The position numbers and the translations under genes are program-made. A DNA stretch of 49,887 nt, from assembly GCA_019322805.1 (NCBI GenBank), contig JAHWIC010000007.1, positions 1 through 49,887 of the forward strand. Reading direction: 5' to 3'. This DNA comes from Candidatus Woesearchaeota archaeon (GTDB lineage: Archaea; Nanobdellota; Nanobdellia; Woesearchaeales; JAHWIC01). Under the pieces are notes generated by a model that saw only the letters and a program-made list of their open reading frames with translations, did no database searches and was not told where the DNA came from. Shown here in pieces: positions 16,697 to 25,252 of this stretch; position 1 is the first letter of the stretch, and the number at the start of each line of letters is the position of its first letter.

Positions 16697-16769
16697 GGTT
16701 ATCGCAAATTTCCATTAATTTATATATTTTTTTATCAATATTGAAAATAAGTCGGCAAAAAATAAAAAA

Positions 16770-19196
16770 TTATCTCCTTAGTCTTTTCTCTTCTTCTAAA
16801 ATAGATAGCGTTGTTTTTATGACCGTGTCTGGGTTTAGTGATATGGAGTCAATACCGCATTTCACCAAAAACTGAGCAAAGTCTGGATAATCTGACGGAG
16901 CTTGGCCGCAGATTCCTATCTTCCTTTTATTCTTCTTAGCTTTCTCTATTACCGATGCAATCAGCTTCTTAACAGCTTCATTCCTCTCATTATAGATATG
17001 GCTTACTAATTCTGAATCACGATCAAGGCCAAGGGTTAACTGTGTTAAATCATTGCTTCCAATGCTGAACCCATCAAATATCTTACTGAATTCATCCGCC
17101 AGCATTACATTTGAAGGAATCTCGCACATGACATAGATCTGCAGTCCGTTTTTGCCGCGCACAAGGCCGTGTCTTTTCATTTCAGTTTGTACTGCTTTTC
17201 CTTCTTCAACTGTCCTGCAGAAAGGTATCATTAGCTTAATATTTGTAAGACCCATCTCATCTCGTACCCTTTTCATTGCTTTACATTCCAAGGCAAATCC
17301 TTCTTTATAGTCTTCATCATAGTAACGTGAAGCACCTCTCCAGCCAATCATTGGATTGTCTTCTTTAGGCTCAAACTCTGCTCCGCCAATCAGATTAGCA
17401 TACTCATTGCTCTTGAAGTCGCTCATTCTTACGATAACATCCTTAGGATAGAACGCAGCTCCTATCATTGCTACTCCCTGGGACAATTTATCAACAAAGT
17501 ATTCCTTCTTATCTTTGTAGTTAAAAGTCATCTCAGCTATCCTTGCTTTAGCTTCTTTGTCTTTTAGCTTGTCAAAATTAATCAAAGCCCTAGGATGTAT
17601 CTTTATGTATTCATTTATTATAAATTCCTCTCTTGCCAAGCCTACACCATCATTTGGTATAAAACTAAATTCAAATGCTTGTTCAGGATTGCCAACATTC
17701 ATCATTACCTTTGTTTTTGGCCTTTTAAGGTTCTTTATATTTGTTTTATGGACCTTAAATGGCAGCCTGCCTTTATACACATAACCCTCCTCTCCCTCAG
17801 CACAGCTGACTGTTACAGGCACACCAGCCTTAATCTTTTCAGTACCAATCTCTGTTCCTACAACGCAGGGTATGCCAAGCTCTCTTGAGATAATAGCTGC
17901 ATGGCAGGTTCTACCTCCGCGATTAGTCACAATAGCAGAAGCTATCTTCATTATCGGCTCCCAATCAGGATCTGTCATGTCTGTAACTAGAACTTCCCCT
18001 TTTTTGAATCTGCCAATAGCATGCACATCCTTGATTACATTTGCCCTGCCTGCTCCAATCTTTTCACCTACGCTTCTTCCTTCTACAATGACCTGCCCTT
18101 TCTTCTGCAGAATATACTCCTCTAGGACAGTTTTGTCTTTCTGGCTCATTACAGTTTCCGGCCTTGCCTGCACAATGAATAACCTGTCTGTCTGGCCGTC
18201 TTTGGCCCATTCCATGTCCATTGGCTTATAATGGCCTGCCTTTTTGCTGTAATGGTCTTCAATGATGCACGCCCATTTAGCCAGGGTTATGATTCCTTTA
18301 TCATTCAGAACGAACTTTTTCCTTTCTTCATCAGTAGTTGGGACATTCTTTGTTAATTTGTTGCCGCCTTCATCATAGATCATCTTGATTTTTTTTGCGC
18401 CGACCTTTTTCTGGAGTATTGGTTTCTTGCCCTGCTTTAGTGTAGGCTTGAAAACATAGAATTCATCAGGATTTACTGCACCCTGCACAACATTTTCTCC
18501 TAAACCATAAGCTCCTGTAATATAAACAACATTCTGGAAGCCTGATTCAGTATCAATAGAAAACATAACTCCGGAGCATGCTTTGTCGCTCCTAACCATC
18601 TTTTGCACCCCAATGCTTAATGCTATAGAAAAATGGTCAAAGCCTTTGTCTTCCCTATAAGATATAGCTCTATTAGTAAATAATGAAGCAAAACATTTCT
18701 TGCATGACTCAATCAAGGCACCTTCTCCTTTAACGTTAAGGTAGGTTTCCTGCTGTCCAGCAAAACTTGCATCAGGTAAGTCCTCTGCTGTAGCACTGCT
18801 TCTGACAGCAACATCAGTATTGGTTCTTCCATATTGCCTGCATAGATTCTTGTAAGCACCTATGATAGACCTCCTTAGCGGCTCAGGAAGGTCTACACTT
18901 TGAATAAGCGCCCTTACTTTATGGCCGCGCTCAGCTAAATTCCTCATATCGCTCGTATTAAGGTCTTTGAGAATTCTTCGTATCTCATCTTTAATGCCTG
19001 TTTTCTCAATCAAATATCTATAAGCATAAGCAGTAACAGCAAAGCCGTTAGGTATATTAACACCTTTTCTTGTAAGGTTTCGATACATCTCTCCTAAAGA
19101 AGCATTTTTTCCACCAACTAATGGAACATCTTCTATCCCAAGTTCATTAAACTCCAGAATGAAAGCCTTCTGTTTATCTTTTTTCAATTTTAACAC
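16770..19196 (-). CDS. ppsA: Phosphoenolpyruvate synthase
   Basis: The enzyme converts pyruvate, ATP and water into PEP, AMP and phosphate, the gluconeogenic counterpart of pyruvate kinase. Domain order is ATP-grasp-like N-terminal (GGKNASLGEMYR, VRSSATAEDLPDASFAGQQET), phosphohistidine swivel domain (NRGGRTCHAAIISRELGIPCVVG, H432), and PEP-binding barrel ending in GICGQAPSDYPDFAQFLVKCGIDSISLNPDTV. Length about 805 is normal. The frame opens with GTG at 19196, but AGGGG just upstream fits better with the TTG at 19187, and gcvT shows the same AGGGG-plus-TTG arrangement. It is divergent from pyk, sharing 89-110 bp of promoter DNA, so the opposing reactions may be coordinately regulated. Confidence 0.96.
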   Translation of the reverse strand: MLKLKKDKQKAFILEFNELGIEDVPLVGGKNASLGEMYRNLTRKGVNIPNGFAVTAYAYRYLIEKTGIKDEIRRILKDLNTSDMRNLAERGHKVRALIQSVDLPEPLRRSIIGAYKNLCRQYGRTNTDVAVRSSATAEDLPDASFAGQQETYLNVKGEGALIESCKKCFASLFTNRAISYREDKGFDHFSIALSIGVQKMVRSDKACSGVMFSIDTESGFQNVVYITGAYGLGENVVQGAVNPDEFYVFKPTLKQGKKPILQKKVGAKKIKMIYDEGGNKLTKNVPTTDEERKKFVLNDKGIITLAKWACIIEDHYSKKAGHYKPMDMEWAKDGQTDRLFIVQARPETVMSQKDKTVLEEYILQKKGQVIVEGRSVGEKIGAGRANVIKDVHAIGRFKKGEVLVTDMTDPDWEPIMKIASAIVTNRGGRTCHAAIISRELGIPCVVGTEIGTEKIKAGVPVTVSCAEGEEGYVYKGRLPFKVHKTNIKNLKRPKTKVMMNVGNPEQAFEFSFIPNDGVGLAREEFIINEYIKIHPRALINFDKLKDKEAKARIAEMTFNYKDKKEYFVDKLSQGVAMIGAAFYPKDVIVRMSDFKSNEYANLIGGAEFEPKEDNPMIGWRGASRYYDEDYKEGFALECKAMKRVRDEMGLTNIKLMIPFCRTVEEGKAVQTEMKRHGLVRGKNGLQIYVMCEIPSNVMLADEFSKIFDGFSIGSNDLTQLTLGLDRDSELVSHIYNERNEAVKKLIASVIEKAKKNKRKIGICGQAPSDYPDFAQFLVKCGIDSISLNPDTVIKTTLSILEEEKRLRR

Positions 19197-19274
19197 CCCT
19201 TTTCTACATATTTTATAAGTTATAATTATATAAAGTTATCGGTATATGGTAATAAATATGTTCAAAATAAAAAC

Positions 19275-19283
19275 ATATTTATA
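19275..19283 (+). promoter_or_regulatory. TATA box for pyk
   Basis: ATATTTATA lies about 28 nt before an internal ATG at 19307. That spacing puts transcription start next to 19307, downstream of the first possible ATG at 19286, and so decides the pyk start. AT-rich sequence at 19215-19260 contains minus-strand TATA candidates for ppsA. Confidence 0.6.
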
Positions 19284-19306
19284 CAATGACATCTAAAGTG
19301 ATGTTG

Positions 19307-20743
19307 ATGAGATTTACCAAAATTGTTTGCACAGTAGGACCTGCTACAGATTCGGATGATAAACTAAAAAAGTTAATTGATTATAGAGTTGACATTATCA
19401 GGCTTAATCTCTCTCATGGAACTCATGAGTATCATAAAGATGTTATTAAGAGAGTAAGAAGTGCCTCTAATAAAACTGCAATTATGCTTGATACAAAAGG
19501 CCCTGAAATCAGGACAGATGAGCTAAAGTCTCCTTTCCATATTAAGAAAAAGCAGGTTGTGATATTAAGCACTAAAGGGACTGATACAGATAAAGGCATT
19601 ATAAAGCAGGACTGTAAGAGCCTTCCAAAGGGTGTAAAAAAAGACGATATAATCCTGATTGATGACGGTATGATAGAATTAAGGGTATTATCCAAAACAA
19701 AAGACTCTATCAAATGCTTGTCATTATCTGAAACAGTTTTAGGAAGCAGAAAAAGCCTTGTTGTACCTGGAGCAAAAATAAATCTTCCTGATTTAACTGA
19801 ACAGGATTATAAGGACATAGAATTTGGAATAAAACAAGGAGTAGATTTCATTGCTCTTTCTCTTGTTAAGAAAGCATCCATAGTTGCAAAGGTTAAATCT
19901 ATGATAGAGAAGGCTGGCAAAAATATATCTGTGATAGCTAAGATAGAGCATCCTGACGGAGTTCATAATCTTGGCGAGATACTTGAGGTTTCTGATGGAA
20001 TTCTAGTGGCAAGAGGAGATCTTGGGCTTAATGTGGATGTTCAAAGAGTTCCGATAATACAAAAAAAGATTATTAGAAAAGCAAATGAGTTTGGCAAACC
20101 AGTTATTGTAGCTACACAGATGCTTGAATCAATGGTTAACGCAACAAGGCCAACAAGAGCAGAGGTATCTGATGTTGCTAATGCTATCCTTGATGGGGCA
20201 GATGCTGTCATGCTTAGCGAGGAAACAGCTGCTGGAAAATATCCTATGCATGCAGTTCGCGAGATGATTTGCATTATAGAGATTACAGATCCTCTACTTA
20301 AAAGGAAAGATTATGAAATTCAAAAGAAATCAATTCCAGAGGCAATATCCAGATCGGTTGCTGAGCTTGTTGATGTTTTGGATATCAAGGCATTATTTGC
20401 TCCAACAGTTGGAGGATTTACTCCTGTTATTATCTCAAAATATCGTCCAAAAGCACCAATCTTTGCATTATCTAAGAATCTGTCAGTTATGAGGAAGATG
20501 GCTATTGTTAGAGGCGTTTTTCAGTATGACAACAGCTCTAAGAGAGGCATGTTATATAATGCGCTTTCTTCGGCATATAAAAATAAAATTGTAGACCTAA
20601 ATGATCTAATTATAGTAGTATTTAATCATGATGTTAAGAATATAAAAACCACAAACTGCTTAGAGATAAGGGTTGTTGGAGAGATTCTTAAGCCAGAGCT
20701 TTACCACAGGAAAGATATCTCGCATTCTCACCATGGAAGATAA
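19307..20743 (+). CDS. pyk: Pyruvate kinase
   Basis: It catalyses the last ATP-yielding step of glycolysis. Signature segments are TKIVCTVGPATDS at the N-terminus, the B-domain after about residue 65, ISVIAKIEHPDGVHNL (the active-site lysine/glutamate strand), DGILVARGDLGLNV, and PVIVATQMLESMVNATRPTRAEVSDVANAILDGADAVMLSEETAAGKYP. The C-terminal domain is complete. The frame is open from 19286, but promoter position and family N-termini favour the ATG at 19307 (478 residues). Its last bases overlap the start of pcm. It faces ppsA across a short divergent promoter. Confidence 0.96.
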   Translation: MRFTKIVCTVGPATDSDDKLKKLIDYRVDIIRLNLSHGTHEYHKDVIKRVRSASNKTAIMLDTKGPEIRTDELKSPFHIKKKQVVILSTKGTDTDKGIIKQDCKSLPKGVKKDDIILIDDGMIELRVLSKTKDSIKCLSLSETVLGSRKSLVVPGAKINLPDLTEQDYKDIEFGIKQGVDFIALSLVKKASIVAKVKSMIEKAGKNISVIAKIEHPDGVHNLGEILEVSDGILVARGDLGLNVDVQRVPIIQKKIIRKANEFGKPVIVATQMLESMVNATRPTRAEVSDVANAILDGADAVMLSEETAAGKYPMHAVREMICIIEITDPLLKRKDYEIQKKSIPEAISRSVAELVDVLDIKALFAPTVGGFTPVIISKYRPKAPIFALSKNLSVMRKMAIVRGVFQYDNSSKRGMLYNALSSAYKNKIVDLNDLIIVVFNHDVKNIKTTNCLEIRVVGEILKPELYHRKDISHSHHGR

Positions 20744-21368
20744 AGAAAGCCTTATAGCTTATTGGCAGAACAGCGGATTAATCAAAGACAAAAGACTATT
20801 AGAAGCATTTAGGAAGGTTCCAAGAGAGAAATTTATTACAAAGGGATTTCTTGAAGAAGCTTATGGCGATTACCCTTTGCCTATTGGAGAAGGCCAGACA
20901 ATAAGCCAGCCAACTACTGTTATGATAATGACTCAGGCTTTGGAATTAAAACCAGGTGATAAGGTTTTAGAGGTTGGTGCTGGCTCTGGGTACCAGGCTG
21001 CGATTATTGCAAAGGTTATTGGCAGCAAGGGCAAAGTAATTACTACTGAAATAATACCTGAGTTAGTGAAATTTGCTAAAGATAATCTGAAAAAAGCAGG
21101 AATTAAAAATGCAGTTGTTGTTGAATGGGATGGAAGCCAGGGTTATGAGAAATGGGCGCCATATGACAAAATTATTGTCACTGCTGCCTGCCCTAGAATT
21201 CCTCCACCTTTGATTGAACAGCTTAAGAACAATGGCATAATAATAGCTCCTGTTGGTTCTGCTTTTGGCCAGACAATGATAAAGGGGGTAAAGAAAGAAG
21301 GTGTTTTACAAACAGAATCATTAGGCAGCTTTATGTTTGTTCCTTTGAAAGGAAAGTATGGCTACTAG
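20733..21368 (+). CDS. pcm: Protein-L-isoaspartate O-methyltransferase
   Basis: PCM repairs isomerised aspartate in aged proteins using S-adenosylmethionine. Motifs: REKFITKGF and AYGDYPLPIGEGQTISQP at the N-terminus (substrate region), VLEVGAGSGYQAAI (SAM motif I), YDKIIVTAACPRIPPPLIEQLKNNG. From the ATG at 20733 the protein has 211 residues, the family norm; an in-frame upstream start at 20673 would add 20 unconserved residues inside pyk. The gene overlaps pyk by 11 bases and its stop overlaps that of a small zinc-ribbon gene on the opposite strand. Confidence 0.95.
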   Translation: MEDKESLIAYWQNSGLIKDKRLLEAFRKVPREKFITKGFLEEAYGDYPLPIGEGQTISQPTTVMIMTQALELKPGDKVLEVGAGSGYQAAIIAKVIGSKGKVITTEIIPELVKFAKDNLKKAGIKNAVVVEWDGSQGYEKWAPYDKIIVTAACPRIPPPLIEQLKNNGIIIAPVGSAFGQTMIKGVKKEGVLQTESLGSFMFVPLKGKYGY

Positions 21369-21481
21369 AGATGGATCTTGTGGCCGCAATAAGGGCAGAT
21401 ATAAGTCAGATAATGATCCACATCATTTATTTCTATTGCAATATTACAGGCAGGACATTTATGCTCTTCAGCCATTAACAT
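21365..21481 (-). CDS. Small zinc-ribbon protein (38 residues)
   Basis: A very short gene reading MLMAEEHKCPACNIAIEIN then a linker and ICPYCGHKIHL. Two CPxC knuckles (CPAC and CPYC) about 21 residues apart make a complete rubredoxin-like zinc ribbon with nothing else attached. A second ATG at 21475 would give 36 residues. A TATA-like sequence (CTTATAAAC on the minus strand, about 21500-21508) sits about 27 nt upstream, fitting a leaderless start. It follows the PfkB kinase gene by 11 nt and overlaps the pcm stop by two bases convergently. Function unknown; similar tiny ribbons in archaea are found as RNA-polymerase or ribosome-associated proteins. Confidence 0.75.
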   Translation of the reverse strand: MLMAEEHKCPACNIAIEINDVDHYLTYICPYCGHKIHL

Positions 21482-21492
21482 TTGTATAATCT

Positions 21493-22485
21493 TTACAGTT
21501 TATAAGTTTTTCTTAATTTTGTGGGGTTTTCCCTTACGTCTGCTAAGGCTTCCTTGTATGTTAATAACTTATTTTTCGCACCATGGTGGCTTATGACTGA
21601 TTCGGCATTTGCAGAAGCAAGTTTTAGTGCAAATTTTATATCATTCTTTTTTATCAACCCGGATAAGAAAGACGATGCAAATGCGTCTCCTGCACCTGTT
21701 GTTTCAACTACTTTAACCTTATGTGGCTGCAGAAAATAAATGCCTTTTCCATTAGACGCATGAACACCATGTTTGCCGTCTGTTATTACTACAATCTTAG
21801 GCCCTAGGTTATGCAGTTTTTTTAATAGTTCTCTTTCATTTCCTTTGCCGACAATTAAACCAGCTTCCTCTTTGTTTAATACAAACAACGTTGTTCTTGA
21901 TAGGATATTCTTTAGGAATTTTGGACCTTTCTTTGCTAAATACTCAGAGGTGTTGAACGCTATCTTTATTTTATTTTTTTCAGCAAATTCTGAAAGTTTT
22001 TCAAGGGTTTTGAATGATTCCTCCATCATTGTGGAGAAATAGAACCATTTTGTCTTCAGCTTTCTCTTGTTTATCTCTGAGAATTTTAGCTCATTGTTTG
22101 AGCCTTTGAAAGCCAGGATTGTGCGGTCATGTTTAAGGCTGTCCAGGATGATTGAATAACCAGTACGTCCTTTTTTGGAACAAACTGCCAGGGAAGTGTC
22201 TATTTTTTCTCTTTTTAGGGCTCTTAAGATTTTTTCTGCATTTCCCCGTGCACCCATTTTTGAGATGCAGGCAACCTTATGGCCGAGCCTTGCCAGGGCA
22301 ACAGCAGTATTTGTGGCGCCGCCGCCTGTTGTGAACTCAAGCTCCCCTATAAGTATTTTAGAGCCAGTGGGGTAAGCAAGCAACTCTGTTTCTCCTCTTG
22401 AATCCGTTATTTTTATTAGTTCAGAGACTTTAGTTTTGGCAAAAACATCAACTGTTGCAGAACCCACTGTAATAACATCATACAT
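21493..22485 (-). CDS. PfkB-family carbohydrate/nucleoside kinase
   Basis: A 330-residue ribokinase-fold protein: N-terminal DVITVGSATVDVF, the GGGATNTAVALARLG substrate loop, and the C-terminal anion-hole signature TTGAGDAFASSFLSGL with its catalytic aspartate. Family members phosphorylate sugars or nucleosides with ATP. Substrate cannot be read from sequence; it differs from the adenosine-kinase-like paralogue at 44257. The neighbouring zinc ribbon may be co-transcribed. Length and motifs are complete. Confidence 0.88.
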   Translation of the reverse strand: MYDVITVGSATVDVFAKTKVSELIKITDSRGETELLAYPTGSKILIGELEFTTGGGATNTAVALARLGHKVACISKMGARGNAEKILRALKREKIDTSLAVCSKKGRTGYSIILDSLKHDRTILAFKGSNNELKFSEINKRKLKTKWFYFSTMMEESFKTLEKLSEFAEKNKIKIAFNTSEYLAKKGPKFLKNILSRTTLFVLNKEEAGLIVGKGNERELLKKLHNLGPKIVVITDGKHGVHASNGKGIYFLQPHKVKVVETTGAGDAFASSFLSGLIKKNDIKFALKLASANAESVISHHGAKNKLLTYKEALADVRENPTKLRKTYKL

Positions 22486-22542
22486 ATACCTATCCTTGTA
22501 TTGCTTATTTATAAAATTTGTGATAAAAAGTAAAAAGAAAAA

Positions 22543-22887
22543 TTAGCCTTTAGCTAAAGCATGAACTACTTTTAGAGCTACCATGACAATTGCCGGCCCA
22601 ATTATCAGCACTATCGCGTCTAGAATTCTGCCGATGAAATCTAAGGCTCCCAGCGCGTCTTTCCCAAGAGTAGCCACTATTACTAAAGATATAGCTGCGA
22701 TAAAAAATGGGTTTGGTTCCTTTGCCTTGATGTTTGCTAAACCAACTATCAATCCAATCACTATCAAAGTAGCCGTCATTGGTTTAGTTATATCTGTTAC
22801 TGTTAAGCCAATCACTACAGCAGCAATCACCCCTAGAATAAAGAGCCAACTTCCTAATTTGGACAAGCTTTTTTTCTTTTTAGCCAT
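22543..22887 (-). CDS. Small multi-pass membrane protein of unknown function
   Basis: A 114-residue protein with a basic start (MAKKKKSLSKLGSW) and four predicted transmembrane segments (about 13-27, 34-50, 61-77 and 87-107). No enzymatic motif is visible and I do not recognise the family. A strong Shine-Dalgarno sequence (GAGGTGGT) precedes the ATG, and a TATA-like ATTTAAAT lies about 40 nt upstream, beside a ten-base palindrome ATTCTAGAAT that could be an operator. Orientation by the positive-inside rule puts the N-terminus in the cytoplasm. Confidence 0.7.
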   Translation of the reverse strand: MAKKKKSLSKLGSWLFILGVIAAVVIGLTVTDITKPMTATLIVIGLIVGLANIKAKEPNPFFIAAISLVIVATLGKDALGALDFIGRILDAIVLIIGPAIVMVALKVVHALAKG

Positions 22888-22958
22888 AATACCACCTCAG
22901 TAACTATTCTAGAATGCTAACTATTTAAATTTTTTGGAGGTTTTGTGTCATTGAATAG

Positions 22959-23984
22959 TTATCCTATCCTGTCAAGAATGTCATGGGCATTCAGGATGTT
23001 CAAGCCATCCCATTTGTCTTTTAGTTTTGTTTGTAGAATTATTTTGAGATAGTCCCTTTCTTGGTTTGAGACTCTTGCAAATCTGTCTGCCTCTATCAAG
23101 CCGTATGGATAGCCTATGAAGACAGGGTCCCTTGAGTTGTTTTCCAGCAGGCTTACTATCTTGTTTAGGTCATATTGTTGTTTTTTGTAAAGCTCGAACC
23201 TGAAAATATACCTGGACTTTTCATTGAGCTTGATAAAGGATATATCTGCCTGGTGAGCTGGGTTGTTAATTTCAGCGACAGGATGATAATACCATTTTCC
23301 TTTTGGTGCAAGCGATGAAATAATATTGACAAAGGACATTCCATTAGTTGCTAATAAAGTGCTTGTCTTGCTCAGGCCAGAAACAATAACGCCTTTTGAA
23401 GAGGCTTTTGCATATAAATTATTAAGATATGCGCTTTCATCAGTTACAGAAGCCTGCAATAAGCCGTCCAAAACGATTAAGTCATTGGCAGAAAGCTCGT
23501 TAACAACATCAGCAGCAACCTTAAGCTCAGAAAACCTTCTTATAATGCCGCCAACAGTTGTAATCTTTGCCTGGTGTATGCCTGTTTTTATTGTTTCGTC
23601 AAAAGGGTCAATCATTAATTCACCAAAGCCAAGAATATCCTCAAAGAATTTGGCACTATAAACTACTTTGCCATCTTTCTTTTCAGAGCTTATCAATACA
23701 AAGAATTCAATTTTTTTAGAGCTAATCCTTTTATTTCCTGAATATATTGTATAATAAATACGAATCAATTGCAGGGAATTGTTTGCTGATTTAATCAATT
23801 CAGCATTTCCGCCATCAATAAAGCAAATCCTTCCTTTTCCTCCACCATTTAATGAATGGAAGTTTTCTTTGTTGACCTTAACCGGCTTGTAACTGTTGTC
23901 AGAGAAATAAGGGCATACCTCTTCGTCAACAGCAGGATCATCTGCAAGTGAATTTATTATCTTGTCAATAATTTTGGTATCCAT
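22959..23984 (-). CDS. NurA-like nuclease domain protein
   Basis: 341 residues resembling the NurA family of RNase-H-fold 5'-3' nucleases that act with the HerA ATPase in archaeal end resection. Visible acidic positions are D57 in ICFIDGGNAEL, D173 in LIVLDGLLQ and D300 in GYPYGLIEADRFARVSNQE, the last being the characteristic C-terminal NurA-type motif. The usual DGS of motif 1 is DGG here. No HerA, Mre11 or Rad50 gene is adjacent, which is unusual for archaeal NurA. It starts opposite nadA across a region that contains dispersed repeat copy C. Confidence 0.6.
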   Translation of the reverse strand: MDTKIIDKIINSLADDPAVDEEVCPYFSDNSYKPVKVNKENFHSLNGGGKGRICFIDGGNAELIKSANNSLQLIRIYYTIYSGNKRISSKKIEFFVLISSEKKDGKVVYSAKFFEDILGFGELMIDPFDETIKTGIHQAKITTVGGIIRRFSELKVAADVVNELSANDLIVLDGLLQASVTDESAYLNNLYAKASSKGVIVSGLSKTSTLLATNGMSFVNIISSLAPKGKWYYHPVAEINNPAHQADISFIKLNEKSRYIFRFELYKKQQYDLNKIVSLLENNSRDPVFIGYPYGLIEADRFARVSNQERDYLKIILQTKLKDKWDGLNILNAHDILDRIG

Positions 23985-24049
23985 ATATGCCAGTTATTAT
24001 TTTACATTTTTATAGTTTGTTATCAATTAATAAAATAATCAATTTTAAA

Positions 24050-24189
24050 ATCAATAATTAAGAATAAATCTGATTTTTGCTTGATGCCCAACGTTAAAGC
24101 AAAAATCATCTGCAGTGTTTCTTAAAGAACCAAACTAAGATGAAAATTCCTTTATCCTAGTTGTGAAAGGAATTTTCAGATTTAATTGT
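24050..24189 (-). repeat. Dispersed cloverleaf-like element, copy C (inverted orientation)
   Basis: The closing stem is a perfect AAATCTGA (24066-24073) with TCAGATTT (24176-24183). Read on the plus strand the arms appear in reverse order: arm 3 GATTTTTGC (24072-24080) with GCAAAAATC (24099-24107), arm 2 CATCT (24107-24111) with AGATG (24138-24142), arm 1 GAAAATTCCTTT (24142-24153) with AAAGGAATTTTC (24166-24177). It lies between the divergent starts of the NurA-like gene and nadA. The flank to the left is AT-rich with repeated ATCAAT. Confidence 0.88.
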
Positions 24190-24229
24190 TTTAGAGTTAA
24201 GATTAAAGTGATAAAAACACAACAAAGTG

Positions 24230-24327
24230 CACAACTAATTGTGTATCCTAAAAGTACACCTGGTGATAAAATTAATAGTGATAAATAGAAAAGAATAAAC
24301 TAAAATAAAAACATTTAAATTGTACAC
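24230..24327 (+). promoter_or_regulatory. nad operon promoter with possible operator
   Basis: ATTTAAAT (24313-24320) is a TATA box about 29 nt before the nadA ATG, giving a very short leader. GTACAC at 24322-24327 lies between TATA and transcription start and recurs about 65 bases upstream (near 24254). An inverted repeat CACAA-CTAA-TTGTG lies at 24230-24243. These could bind an NAD-responsive repressor, but no such gene is in the window. Confidence 0.4.
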
Positions 24328-24345
24328 TACTTACTTCAGGTAATA

Positions 24346-25251
24346 ATGCAAAAAGACCTCATAAATAAAATAAGGAAACTAAAGAAAAAGAAAAAAGCAG
24401 TTATTTTAGTACATAATTATCAAAGGCCAGAGATGTACAAGATTGCTGATTTTATCGGAGACAGCTTAGACTTAAGTATAGCTGCTACTGAAACAAGAGC
24501 TAAGATTATTGTTTTCTGCGGTGTTGATTTTATGGCAGAGTCAGCTAAGATCCTTAATCCTGAGAAGAAGGTTTTGCTGCCGACAAAAGCAGCAACATGC
24601 CCGATGGCTGCAATGGTTAATGGAGCTGCTTTAAGGAGCTTTAAGAAAAAACACCCAAAAGCTGCTGTTGTGTGCTATATCAATACCAGCGCGGAGGTAA
24701 AGGCAGAGTCTGATATCTGCTGCACATCCAGGAATGCGGTTAATGTGGTAGAATCATTGCCTAACAAAGAGATAATCTTTGTTCCGGATACGCATCTTGC
24801 AGAGCATGTGCAGACAAAGACAAGGAAAAAGATCATACCATGGAAAGGATATTGTTATGTGCATGCAGCAATCCTTGCAGAAACAATTAAGGAAGCAAAA
24901 AAGATACGGCCAAAAGCAAAGGTAATTGCGCATCCAGAAAGCCCTATGAATGTTTTGAAGCTTGCTGACCATGTTTGCGGTACAGGGGGGATGATTAAAT
25001 ATGCAAAGAAAAGCAGGGCAAAGGAATTTATTGTTGCAACAGAAGAAGGAATGACTAATAGGCTCAAGTTAGAGGTTCCCGGAAAGAAGTTTTACCCAGC
25101 AGCAGGGGTTTGTTTTGCTATGAAATCCGTTAATCTCAAAAATGTTTATAAAGCATTAAAGGAAAGTAAATATGAAATCAAGGTTCCTGAGAACATAAGG
25201 CTAAAGGCAAAAAGAGCATTGGACAGAATGTTGGAGATTGGTATTGATTAA
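24346..25251 (+). CDS. nadA: Quinolinate synthase
   Basis: NadA condenses iminoaspartate with dihydroxyacetone phosphate to quinolinate using a 4Fe-4S cluster. The three cluster cysteines match the archaeal enzyme spacing: C85 (ATCPMA), C170 (KGYCYVH) and C256 (GVCFAM). Other signatures are VHNYQRPE, GDSLDLS, FCGVDFMAESAK and FVPDTHLAEHV. Length 301 is normal. It begins a nadA-nadC-nadB operon; nadC starts one base after the nadA stop. The iron-sulphur cluster is oxygen-sensitive, which fits an anoxic habitat. Confidence 0.97.
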   Translation: MQKDLINKIRKLKKKKKAVILVHNYQRPEMYKIADFIGDSLDLSIAATETRAKIIVFCGVDFMAESAKILNPEKKVLLPTKAATCPMAAMVNGAALRSFKKKHPKAAVVCYINTSAEVKAESDICCTSRNAVNVVESLPNKEIIFVPDTHLAEHVQTKTRKKIIPWKGYCYVHAAILAETIKEAKKIRPKAKVIAHPESPMNVLKLADHVCGTGGMIKYAKKSRAKEFIVATEEGMTNRLKLEVPGKKFYPAAGVCFAMKSVNLKNVYKALKESKYEIKVPENIRLKAKRALDRMLEIGID

Positions 25252-25252
25252 G

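Noticed and set aside
22851..22870. TTGGACAA match near 22859
   Set aside because: It lies inside the coding sequence of the small membrane protein (Lys-Leu-Gly codons) and away from a TATA box, so it is not taken as an Lrp site.
22896..22965. Palindrome ATTCTAGAAT and TAACTATT repeats before the small membrane protein gene
   Set aside because: Short AT-rich matches of this size are expected by chance in this composition; kept only as a remark in the gene entry.
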